From Oscillospiraceae bacterium (GTDB taxonomy: Bacteria; Bacillota; Clostridia; Oscillospirales; Ruminococcaceae): a stretch of DNA of 11,585 nt. Position numbers and translations under genes: made by a program. Shown piece after piece: positions 5,691-11,529 of the stretch. The notes under the pieces are model-generated. The model did not search any database. It was not told the DNA's origin and saw nothing but the letters and a program-made list of their open reading frames with translations. The stretch covers positions 1 through 11,585 of the forward strand of contig SFJO01000028.1 of NCBI GenBank assembly GCA_004555865.1. The letters are read 5' to 3'. Within the stretch, counting starts at the first letter, position 1, and each line of letters opens with the position of its first letter.

Positions 5691-5981
5691 CCCCGCCTCC
5701 GGCGTACCTGCGTAGCGACAGGGCGAGGTCTTTAAGGCAGGGTAGCTCCACTCCGCCTGCACCGGAAGCTCCAGCTCCAGCGAGGGAATGCGCAGCCATT
5801 CAGCCCCGTCCAGCGGCAGGGTTTCTTCCCCGCTTTCGGCGGGCTCGGCGGCCTTCAGTTCTTCCAGCAGGCGGGCCGCCTCGCGCTGGGCGCGCCGATC
5901 GTCCCAGTGGTTGTAGGCCGTCAGGCCCAGCGCGCACAGAATCAACACCGCACCCAAGGCCATCAGCCGCCGCCCTAGCAT
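5691..5981 (-). pseudogene. Truncated sortase (N-terminal part only)
   Basis: The first ~96 residues look like the N-terminus of a clostridial sortase. There is a short basic start and a membrane anchor (RRLMALGAVLILCALGLTAY), a charged linker, then LRIPSLELELPVQAEWSYP and LKTSPCRYAGTPEAG. This is the strand region that in intact enzymes leads into a NLVIAGHNY-like segment. Here the sequence instead becomes Gly/Ala-rich, and the frame runs antisense through the MarR gene. The catalytic His, the TLxTC Cys and the Arg are all absent, and no other frame restores them. The end of the gene appears to have been deleted up to the 3' side of marR. An intact sortase would anchor proteins to the cell wall; this fragment cannot. 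Sortase class cannot be fixed from the N-terminus alone. Confidence 0.75.
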
Positions 5982-6037
5982 TCGTCAAAGCAGCTCCCTC
6001 AGAAAATTTTCGCTTTTTCGTGCTTTTTGAAATGTTG

Positions 6038-6052
6038 CTTCAAAATTTGAAG
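6038..6052. repeat. 15-bp palindrome between the sortase remnant and yitT
   Basis: CTTCAAA-A-TTTGAAG is a perfect inverted repeat with a single central base. It lies 56 bases upstream of the sortase remnant's start and about 90 bases upstream of the yitT promoter. It may be an operator of the former divergent region; no matching copy was seen elsewhere in the window. Confidence 0.4.
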
Positions 6053-6142
6053 TAAAATCCATATTTTTCCACTTTTATCTGCACTGCTTTGGGCAGGCTG
6101 CTGCCTTTTTGCGAAAAAGTTTGCGTGTTCTTTCCAAAGTGC

Positions 6143-6171
6143 TTGTTCCGGGCCGCCAAAGAGGCTAAAAT
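6143..6171 (+). promoter_or_regulatory. Probable promoter of the YitT gene
   Basis: TTGTTC (6143-6148), a 17-base spacer and TAAAAT (6166-6171) are placed so that transcription would start near 6178, just before AAGGAGG (6191-6197). The -35 is weak. Confidence 0.5.
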
Positions 6172-6205
6172 GGGAAGGCAGCCATGTGTTAAGGAGGAAG
6201 TCAAC

Positions 6206-7060
6206 ATGAAAAAACGACTGAAGTTCGGGGCCATCGCCGAAGAAATCGCCATTTTAACCGGCGCGCTGGCCATCATCGCGGCGGCGGTGTACTTTTTTCT
6301 GGTGCCGAGCCAGACTTCCATCAGCAGCATTTCCGGCCTTGGCATTGTGCTGGCCAACTTCGTGCCGCTGCCGCTCTCGGCCATTACCATGATTTTGAAC
6401 ATGGTGCTGCTGGTCATCGGCTTTTTCACCTGCGGGCGGGAATTTGGTGCAAAAACCGTGTACACCAGCCTGCTGCTGCCGGTGTTTCTGGGCGTGCTGG
6501 AGCGGCTGTTTCCCAACTGCGGCTCCCTGACGGGCAGCCAGGAGCTGGACGTGCTGTGCTACATTCTGGTGGTCAGCATCGGTCTGAGCATTCTGTTCAA
6601 CCGCAACGCCTCCTCCGGCGGGCTGGACATTGTGGCCAAAATCATGAACAAGTACCTGCATATGGAGCTTGGCAAGGCTATGTCGCTCTCCGGCATGTGC
6701 GTGGCCCTTTCAGCCGCGCTGGTGTACGACAAAAAATCCGTGGTTTTGAGCGTGCTGGGCACCTATTTCAACGGCATTGTGCTGGACCACTTTATTTTTG
6801 ACCACAACCTCAAGCGCCGTGTGTGCATCATCACCGAAAAGGAAGAGGAACTGCGGCAATTCATCCTGAACGACCTGCACAGCGGCGCCACCATTTATGA
6901 ATCGTATGGCGCATACAACCTGCAAAAGCGCCGCGAGATCATCACCATCGTGGACAAAAACGAATACCAGAAGCTGATGTCCTACATGAACCGGGAAGAT
7001 CCGCACGCATTCATCACGGTTTACACCGTGTCGGACATTCGGTACCAGCCAAAGGTGTAA
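6206..7060 (+). CDS. YitT-family multi-pass membrane protein (DUF161 + DUF2179)
   Basis: This 284-residue protein has about five to six hydrophobic segments in the first 200 residues (for example 15-32, 57-74, 84-99, 115-131, 160-195). It carries the family motif RNASSGGLDIVAKIMNKY (133-150), followed by a soluble C-terminal domain (about 203-280: RRVCIITEKEEELRQFI, then TIVDKNEYQKL and FITVYTVSDI) typical of DUF2179. YitT-type proteins are widespread in Firmicutes and lack a firmly assigned substrate; a transporter role is suspected. The start at 6206 has AAGGAGG eight bases upstream; the frame is open 39 codons earlier but without a ribosome binding site and across the promoter. No clear terminator follows. 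Nothing in the gene appears damaged. Confidence 0.92.
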   Translation: MKKRLKFGAIAEEIAILTGALAIIAAAVYFFLVPSQTSISSISGLGIVLANFVPLPLSAITMILNMVLLVIGFFTCGREFGAKTVYTSLLLPVFLGVLERLFPNCGSLTGSQELDVLCYILVVSIGLSILFNRNASSGGLDIVAKIMNKYLHMELGKAMSLSGMCVALSAALVYDKKSVVLSVLGTYFNGIVLDHFIFDHNLKRRVCIITEKEEELRQFILNDLHSGATIYESYGAYNLQKRREIITIVDKNEYQKLMSYMNREDPHAFITVYTVSDIRYQPKV

Positions 7061-7109
7061 CCGAGGGAGGGAAAGCTTTTGCGGCAGGGGCATTTCGGCG
7101 CGGCCTTGG

Positions 7110-7129
7110 GCTTCCCCTTGAGGGGAAGC
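7110..7129. repeat. Inverted repeat downstream of yitT, possible dispersed intergenic element
   Basis: GCTTCCCC-TTGA-GGGGAAGC is a perfect 8-bp stem with a TTGA loop, inside the 144-base gap between yitT and the glycosylase gene. No T-run follows. The form resembles short dispersed palindromic repeats that I recall from Faecalibacterium-like genomes, but only one copy is in this window. Confidence 0.45.
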
Positions 7130-7177
7130 TTTCGGCGGTGAAGGCCATATAGCCGCACGCATCAGATACTGGTGTAA

Positions 7178-7183
7178 TATAAT
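7178..7183 (+). promoter_or_regulatory. Possible -10 element of the DNA-repair unit
   Basis: A perfect TATAAT lies 22 bases before the glycosylase ATG, with GAGG (7192-7195) between as ribosome binding site. No good -35 is seen at 16-18 bases, so an activator or a weak promoter is possible. Confidence 0.4.
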
Positions 7184-7204
7184 AAGGTAAGCGAGGCGCT
7201 GGGG

Positions 7205-7849
7205 ATGTATTTTCAATATGGAGCCGCCGAGATCGACTATCTGAGTCAAAAGGACAAGCGGCTGGGCGAGGCCATTCAAAAAATCGGCCCAATCCAGCGC
7301 GAGGTGGACTCTGACCTGTTTTCGGCCGTGATGCATCACATCATCGGCCAGCAAATTTCCACCAAAGCGCAGGCCACCATCTGGCAGCGGATGCAGGAAG
7401 CCCTCGGCACGGTGGATGCCGAACACATTCTCGCGGCCGGGGTGCCGCAGCTGCAAAAGCTGGGCATGACCTTCCGCAAAGCCGAGTACATCACCGACTT
7501 TGCACAAAAGGTGCAGAACGGCGCGTTCGACCTGGCGCACATCGGGCAAAAGCCGGACGATGAGGTCATTCAGGAGCTGCGCCAGCTGAAGGGCATCGGC
7601 GTCTGGACGGCGGAAATGATTCTGCTGTTCTGCCTGCAGCGGCCCAATGTGTTCAGCTTCGATGACCTTGCCATTCAGCGCGGCCTGCGGATGCTGTATC
7701 ATCACCGCCGGATCGACCGCAAACTTTTTGAAAAATACCGCAGACGCTTCAGCCCCTGCTGCAGCGTGGCCAGCCTGTACCTGTGGGCCATTGCGGGCGG
7801 CGCTCTGCCGGAAATGCGGGACTACGCGCCGAAGAAATCCGTAAAATAG
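7205..7849 (+). CDS. DNA-3-methyladenine glycosylase, AlkA-like HhH-GPD family
   Basis: This 214-residue base-excision repair enzyme removes alkylated purines such as 3-methyladenine from DNA by cutting the N-glycosidic bond. It has the HhH-GPD core: VMHHIIGQQISTKAQATIW (42-60), the helix-hairpin-helix LKGIGVWTAEMILLF (128-142) and VFSFDDLAIQRGL (149-161), where Asp154 matches the catalytic Asp of AlkA. It lacks AlkA's N-terminal domain, as in the shorter bacterial and yeast MAG types. The C-terminal part has Cys185-Cys186 but no four-Cys cluster, which argues against endonuclease III or MutY. The start at 7205 follows GAGG by eight bases. The next gene, 70 bases on without a terminator, is a methyltransferase for the same class of damage, so the two form an alkylation-repair unit. 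Confidence 0.9.
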   Translation: MYFQYGAAEIDYLSQKDKRLGEAIQKIGPIQREVDSDLFSAVMHHIIGQQISTKAQATIWQRMQEALGTVDAEHILAAGVPQLQKLGMTFRKAEYITDFAQKVQNGAFDLAHIGQKPDDEVIQELRQLKGIGVWTAEMILLFCLQRPNVFSFDDLAIQRGLRMLYHHRRIDRKLFEKYRRRFSPCCSVASLYLWAIAGGALPEMRDYAPKKSVK

Positions 7850-7919
7850 CGTTTTTTCTGGTACGGGCAGCAGGCACGCACTGCCTCACCAGGCTTTCCT
7901 TCCGTTTGAGGTAATTGCA

Positions 7920-8453
7920 ATGATGTACACCATGCACTACAATTCCCCACTGGGCGGCATTCTGCTTGCCGCGGACGAAACCGGCCTGACCGGGCTATGG
8001 TTCGATGGCGCAACGTACTTTGCCGATACGCTCGACCCGCTGCACAAGGAGCAGGCGACGCCCATTCTTTTGGACGCCAAACGCTGGCTGGACTGCTACT
8101 TTCGCGGGCAGAATCCGGACTTCATGCCGCCGCTTCACCCCATCGGCTCCCCGTTTCGGCAGGAAGTATGGGCGCTGCTGCGGCAAATCCCCTACGGGCA
8201 AACCACCAGCTACGGTGTGCTGGCCCGGCAGCTGGCGGAGCAGCGCGGCCTCGCCCATATGTCAGCGCAGGCGGTGGGCGGTGCCGTTGGGCACAATGCA
8301 ATCTCCATCATCATCCCCTGCCATCGGGTTGTCGGCTCAAACGGCAGCCTGACCGGGTACGCCGGCGGCATCGAAAGAAAAATAGAGCTGCTGACCTTAG
8401 AAAAAGCCTGTATGGATTCACTTTTTGTTCCCGCAAAGGGGGCCGCGCTTTAA
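7920..8453 (+). CDS. Methylated-DNA--protein-cysteine S-methyltransferase (Ogt type)
   Basis: This 177-residue suicide repair protein moves the alkyl group from O6-alkylguanine in DNA to its own Cys. The active site is IIIPCHRVVG (130-139), with Cys134 as acceptor. The DNA-binding helix-turn-helix lies around PYGQTTSYGVLARQLA (91-106), and the following SAQAVGGAVGHN holds Gln117 where many homologues have an Arg finger. The C-terminal LTGYAGGIERKIELLTLE (144-161) is typical. The N-terminal domain (1-75) fits the Ogt/Ada-C layout, with no Ada phosphotriester domain. The start at 7920 has GAGG eight bases upstream; a second ATG follows directly. It is last in the repair unit, which ends at the terminator at 8589-8626. 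Confidence 0.93.
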   Translation: MMYTMHYNSPLGGILLAADETGLTGLWFDGATYFADTLDPLHKEQATPILLDAKRWLDCYFRGQNPDFMPPLHPIGSPFRQEVWALLRQIPYGQTTSYGVLARQLAEQRGLAHMSAQAVGGAVGHNAISIIIPCHRVVGSNGSLTGYAGGIERKIELLTLEKACMDSLFVPAKGAAL

Positions 8454-8588
8454 CGTAGAAGAACGCCCCATGATTTCAGCGCAATGGAACCGGCGATGAA
8501 CTTTTACAAGGCAATCTGCACAGCACTTTTTGCGCCCCACCTATTTTGATGAACTTTTGTATCTGCCGTCGGATTGCTGAATTGCAGC

Positions 8589-8626
8589 AAAGCGCCCTCC
8601 CCCGTACCGTGGGGAAGGGCGCTTTT
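8589..8626 (+). terminator. Intrinsic terminator of the alkylation-repair unit
   Basis: AGCGCCCT (8591-8598) pairs with AGGGCGCT (8616-8623), extended inside by CCCC/GGGG, with a short loop and TTTT following on the plus strand. It lies 138 bases after the methyltransferase stop codon. Confidence 0.85.
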
Positions 8627-8641
8627 ACGATAAAAATAACA

Positions 8642-8672
8642 GGTCCGGTGACCGTGCGGCAGCCACCGGACC
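8642..8672 (-). terminator. Hairpin with minus-strand T-rich tail, possible terminator of a lost gene
   Basis: GGTCCGGTG (8642-8650) and CACCGGACC (8664-8672) form a perfect 9-bp stem with a 13-base loop. On the minus strand the stem is followed by TGTTATTTTTATC. It faces the repair-unit terminator, suggesting a minus-strand transcript came from the right, where only a small minus-strand coding fragment now remains. Confidence 0.5.
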
Positions 8673-9012
8673 CATGTTAAGGGAAGTATATCGTCCCACC
8701 GGGCGAGTGGTGGAACTTCGATTATTATTTTAGCGGTACGCAAATGCGAATTTTGTCGTTTTATGGGGGGAAGCATTAAAAAATCCGTTTTCCACGAAAG
8801 AAAAGGGCGGAAGAGTACGGCTTCGCTATTGCAGCCGGCTTTGACCACCGTTTTATTTGTTGATCCGGTAATCATAGTTTTAGAAAAGCCATATTAAGAA
8901 TAACCGGTCAAGAAAGTGGGACCAGTATATCAAAACACATAGACCCGCCATTCTTTTTGCTGGTTAAGCGAGTACCTCTCCGAATCTTTGCACGTTTCCA
9001 GCCGCAAGTACC
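8673..9012. other. Non-coding, AT-richer stretch left of the phage island
   Basis: I see no convincing gene here. Short open frames exist on both strands (for example a plus-strand one of 44 codons from 8764, starting MGGSIKKSVFHERKG), but none has a ribosome binding site or a recognisable family. Lower GC than the neighbouring genes and short coding-like scraps suggest decayed or junction DNA between the host repair unit and the phage-derived block. Confidence 0.5.
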
Positions 9013-9126
9013 TTATTGCTTCCCATTCTTTGCATTAATTCGGTCAATCTCTTCCTCGATGATATTGCCAAACGTGCGTTCATCAAGGTCAAGACTTTCC
9101 ATGGCTGCCACCGACTTATCTGCAAA
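9013..9126 (-). pseudogene. Possible C-terminal remnant of a minus-strand gene
   Basis: On the minus strand, 37 codons ending at a TAA (9013-9015) give a protein-like, acidic amphipathic ending: FADKSVAAMESLDLDERTF followed by GNIIEEEIDRINAKNGKQ. Farther upstream the frame becomes antisense to the portal gene and stops looking like protein, so the gene seems cut by the junction near 9126-9170. The family is not recognised, and chance openness cannot be excluded. If it is translated on its own it would start at the internal ATG (9100-9102), which lacks a good ribosome binding site. Confidence 0.3.
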
Positions 9127-9179
9127 TGCTGTTCGGAGAAGAGGGCTTTGTGGCCCAGTTTTGAGAAGGAGGCGTCCTG

Positions 9180-10793
9180 ATGGGCCTGTTTGGACGAAGA
9201 AACGAAAACCGGGCCGCTGAGGTGTATCTGGAAGATCCATTGCTGGCTGCCATTCTGGCAGGCGGCAGCGCCACCCGTGAAATGGCCATGCAGGTGCCCA
9301 CAGTGGCAGGCGGAATCGACCTCATCGCCAATCTGGTGGCCAGCACACCGATCAAGCTGTACCGAGACGTGCAGGGCGCCAAAGCGCAGGAAATCACCGA
9401 GGACCGCCGGCTGCGGCTTTTGAACGACGAGCCCGGGGACACTCTGAACGCCAACGAGTTCTGGAAGGCCATCGTGCGGGATTATTATCTCGGTAAAGGC
9501 GGCTATGCCTACATCCACCGACAGGGCGGAGTGGTGGTTTCGCTGCACTATGTGCAGGAGCAGGAGATCAACGTGTTGAAAAGCCCGGACCCGATTTTCA
9601 AGGATTTTGACCTGGAAGTGGGCGGAACGCGGTATCGGCCTTACAATTTTTTGAAGGTGCTGCGCAACACGGTGGATGGTGCCACCGGTGTGCCTTTGAC
9701 CATGGAAAGCTCCAAACTGATTGAGACGGCCTATGCGGCGCTGGTGTTTGAGCGCAATGCCGTGCGGCGGGGCGGCTGCAAACGCGGCTTTCTGAAGAGC
9801 GAAAAGCGGCTGGATGAGGAGGCCCTGAGCCGCCTGCGCAGCGCGTTTGCCCGGCTGTATGGAGACAGCGAGAGCAACGAAAACTTTGTGGTGCTGAACA
9901 ACGGCATTGATTTCAAGGAGGCCAGCAGCACCAGCGTGGAGCTGCAGCTGAATGAGAACAAGCGAACCAACGCCGGTGAGTTTGCCAAGCTGTTCCACGT
10001 CTCGGCAGACTGCATCTCCGGCAAGGCCAGCGAACAGGATGTGGCCAGCATTGCCCGTCTGGCAGCCATTCCGCTGATGACCACCATCCAGTGCGCTCTG
10101 AACAAGGATCTTCTGCTGGAGAGCGAAAAGGGCCAGCTGTACTTCGCATTTGACACGAAAGAGCTGCTGCGGGGCGACCTGCAAAGCCGCTTTGCCGCCT
10201 ACAAGACGGCCCTGGACGCGAACTTCATGCAGATTGATGAGGTGCGCTATGCCGAGGATATGGAGCCGCTGGGCCTGGATTGGATCCGGCTGGGGCTTCA
10301 GGATGTGCTGTACGACCCCAAAACCCGGGAAGTATTCACCCCAAACACCGGCACCCGGCAGCAGCTGAACAGCCCGGCGGGCGAAAACGCTTCGGAAGAG
10401 GGGTTGCCGGACGAGGCCGAAGCGGATATACTGGAAGAGCGGGGACGCGATTACAAACGGGATGAAAAGGGCCGCTTTGCCGGTGGTGGCGGTGGAGGCG
10501 GTAAACACAGCGGAACCCGGAATACATCCAAAAGGCCGGGCGACTCTCTCAGATCGCTGATTGGGATGCGCACCGGCGATGGTAAAATCGTAAAAGCTGT
10601 TCATCCACATGCCGAAGAACATTTTCAAATGCGTAACGTCTATGTTTCAAGCGCTGCAGCGGCCTTGAAAACGAAGCCTCACAAAGGGAACAAACCAGGG
10701 TATTTTGTCTACGAAAAGAATGGGACACATGTTATATTCGCAGACAAAGACAACATGATCTGTACTGTGATTTATAAAGGCAAAAAGAGGTGA
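9180..10793 (+). CDS. HK97-family phage portal protein with a C-terminal toxin-like domain
   Basis: This 537-residue protein has two parts. Residues 1-400 are a full-length phage portal: MGLFGRRNENRAAE, then VPTVAGGIDLIANLVASTPIKLY (39-61), LNDEPGDTLNANEFWKAIV (81-99), YYLGKGGYAYIHR (102-114) and FHVSADCISGKASEQDVAS (272-290). Portals form the ring for DNA entry into the capsid. Portals usually end near here. Instead an acidic linker, RDYKRDEKGRFA (423-434), seven glycines (435-441) and a basic domain of about 70 residues follow (467-537), with VHPHAEEHFQMRNVYVS, then GYFVYEKNGTHVIFAD and MICTVIYKGKKR. RDE(K/N)GRFA plus Gly-rich linkers precede toxin domains in phage MuF-type polymorphic toxins, and the H-x-x-x-H-x-x-x-R pattern with closing beta strands suggests a RelE/barnase/EndoU-like (PBECR-type) nuclease. 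The last ~250 bases are AT-richer than the portal part. The start has AAGGAGG seven bases upstream. The portal call is firm; the toxin call is inference. Confidence 0.82.
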   Translation: MGLFGRRNENRAAEVYLEDPLLAAILAGGSATREMAMQVPTVAGGIDLIANLVASTPIKLYRDVQGAKAQEITEDRRLRLLNDEPGDTLNANEFWKAIVRDYYLGKGGYAYIHRQGGVVVSLHYVQEQEINVLKSPDPIFKDFDLEVGGTRYRPYNFLKVLRNTVDGATGVPLTMESSKLIETAYAALVFERNAVRRGGCKRGFLKSEKRLDEEALSRLRSAFARLYGDSESNENFVVLNNGIDFKEASSTSVELQLNENKRTNAGEFAKLFHVSADCISGKASEQDVASIARLAAIPLMTTIQCALNKDLLLESEKGQLYFAFDTKELLRGDLQSRFAAYKTALDANFMQIDEVRYAEDMEPLGLDWIRLGLQDVLYDPKTREVFTPNTGTRQQLNSPAGENASEEGLPDEAEADILEERGRDYKRDEKGRFAGGGGGGGKHSGTRNTSKRPGDSLRSLIGMRTGDGKIVKAVHPHAEEHFQMRNVYVSSAAAALKTKPHKGNKPGYFVYEKNGTHVIFADKDNMICTVIYKGKKR

Positions 10794-10799
10794 CCAATT

Positions 10800-11051
10800 A
10801 TGCACCTGGACCAATTGACCGATGAATTGATTCGATTTGCAAAAGAAGAGTTGGATGTTTCGGAGGAAGAGTTGCGAAGCACAGAAACCAACGAACCTCT
10901 TCGGCAGAAGCTGCTGGATGAATTGCTCGACATTGAAGTAGATGGAATTAGCGCCGCAGGGCCGGACTGTCTTCCCGCAAAACGTGGCCAGTTGGCTGCC
11001 GATCTGCTCACACTTCTGTGCTATCCTGCGCCGGAGCCGGAAGAAGATTGA
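10800..11051 (+). CDS. Small acidic protein, candidate immunity protein for the portal-linked toxin
   Basis: This 83-residue protein belongs to no family I recognise. It is strongly acidic (about 22 Asp/Glu against 7 Lys/Arg), mostly helical in pattern (MHLDQLTDELIRFAKEELDV, then EELRSTETNEPLRQKLLDEL) and ends in an acidic PEPEED tail. Its ribosome binding site (AGAGGTGA) overlaps the stop codon of the portal-toxin gene, and its ATG is 6 bases after that stop, so the two are translated together. Small acidic partners encoded directly after a basic nuclease domain are typical of immunity proteins and antitoxins. Like the toxin domain, it is AT-richer than the portal part. Duplicated terminators follow. 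Alternative: an unrelated phage accessory protein. Confidence 0.75.
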   Translation: MHLDQLTDELIRFAKEELDVSEEELRSTETNEPLRQKLLDELLDIEVDGISAAGPDCLPAKRGQLAADLLTLLCYPAPEPEED

Positions 11052-11056
11052 TTTTC

Positions 11057-11087
11057 AACCACGATGCACGCGCACCGTGGTTTTTTC
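11057..11087 (+). terminator. Terminator 1 after the candidate immunity gene
   Basis: AACCACG (11057-11063) pairs with CGTGGTT (11076-11082), followed by a T-run. It begins 6 bases after the stop codon at 11049-11051. Confidence 0.75.
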
Positions 11088-11100
11088 ATGCCTATTTTCA

Positions 11101-11129
11101 GCACGATGCATTTGCACCGTGCATTTTTT
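11101..11129 (+). terminator. Terminator 2, a near-copy of terminator 1
   Basis: GCACG (11101-11105) pairs with CGTGC (11118-11122), followed by A and a run of seven Ts. The block 11102-11134 matches 11060-11092 at 27 of 33 positions, a tandem duplication with a 42-base step. Confidence 0.65.
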
Positions 11130-11152
11130 ATGCCCATACAAAAGGCATTTTT
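11130..11152 (+). terminator. Small third hairpin with T-run
   Basis: ATGCC (11130-11134) and GGCAT (11144-11148) form a 5-bp stem followed by TTTT. It is weak alone but continues the row of T-tailed hairpins. Confidence 0.35.
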
Positions 11153-11168
11153 GCCGGAAAGGAGCACC

Positions 11169-11367
11169 ATAAACCTGGAATTTCGCGCCGACGGCGTGAC
11201 CCTCATCGGGGTGCTCATCGCCAACGGCAAAGCGCAGGCAGTCACCGACACCAAGCTGGGCCAGCTGGCCCGCCATCGACGCCGGCACCATCCTGGCCGG
11301 CATGGTCAGCGGCCTGGCCTCCACCGGTCTGCACCAGGCGTTCAAGCAGCTGGTGGGTGATAACTGA
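11169..11367 (+). pseudogene. Decayed small gene (lost start codon and frameshift)
   Basis: An AAAGGAG stands before ATA (11169-11171), where an ATG would be expected. From there the frame reads INLEFRADGVTLIGVLIAN, continues through GKAQAVTDTKLGQLA, then turns to Arg/His-rich shadow sequence. A +1 shift near 11265-11275 restores a protein-like ending, IDAGTILAGMVSGLASTGLH then QAFKQLVGDN and a TGA at 11365-11367. The two halves would make a protein of about 65 residues with a possible amphipathic or membrane helix near the end. The family is not recognised; a small phage-associated protein is a fair guess given its neighbours. Two lesions in the same short gene argue for decay rather than a sequencing slip, though one error could explain either alone. 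Confidence 0.5.
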
Positions 11368-11380
11368 GCCTGAATGCAGC

Positions 11381-11410
11381 AAAAGGCCCTCCCGTGTGGG
11401 AGGGCCTTTT
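11381..11410 (+). terminator. Strong intrinsic terminator
   Basis: AAAAGGCCCTCCC (11381-11393) pairs perfectly with GGGAGGGCCTTTT (11398-11410) over 13 bp, with a 4-base loop and further Ts to 11412. It lies 13 bases after the decayed small gene. It also reads as a terminator on the minus strand. Confidence 0.9.
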
Positions 11411-11440
11411 TTGTTGTTGCGCTGAAAACGCGCACATTGC

Positions 11441-11462
11441 AAAAGTAGTCAAAAAGTAGTCA
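11441..11462. repeat. Two tandem copies of AAAAGTAGTCA near the tRNA-Lys 3' end
   Basis: The 11-bp unit at 11441-11451 is repeated exactly at 11452-11462, about 70 bases from the tRNA 3' end. Short direct repeats beside a tRNA gene are typical of integrase arm-binding sites of tRNA-inserted elements. No integrase gene is in the window. Confidence 0.6.
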
Positions 11463-11479
11463 GCGCCATAAAATCCATA

Positions 11480-11525
11480 CAAAAAACAAAAGACGGCAGC
11501 CGTTTTTCAACGCACTGCCGTCTTT
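11480..11525 (-). terminator. Terminator of the tRNA-Lys transcript
   Basis: AAAGACGGCAG (11489-11499) pairs with CTGCCGTCTTT (11515-11525) over 11 bp. On the minus strand the stem is followed by TTTTGTTTTTTGT. It begins 5 bases after the tRNA 3' end. Confidence 0.85.
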
Positions 11526-11529
11526 ATTC

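Noticed and set aside
6254..7705. Minus-strand open frames opposite yitT and the glycosylase
   Set aside because: They are shadows of well-recognised plus-strand genes and look compositionally like reverse translations (Gln/His/Leu rich).
8504..8875. Minus-strand frame of 123 codons across the terminators
   Set aside because: It reads through two strong hairpins, has no ribosome binding site and no family match that I recognise.
9059..9164. Plus-strand frame ending just before the portal ribosome binding site, as a possible terminase C-terminus
   Set aside because: The frame is only about 34 codons long between stops and does not resemble a terminase ending that I know.
8964..10628. Minus-strand open frame of 554 codons
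   Set aside because: It is antisense to the portal gene, with no recognisable domains and no ribosome binding site. Only its left end overlaps the possible remnant at 9013-9126, which is in another frame.
11057..11152. Repeated hairpins considered as a short CRISPR array
   Set aside because: Only two imperfect units with a 42-base step, each with an internal stem and T-run, and no cas genes. Terminator duplication explains them better.
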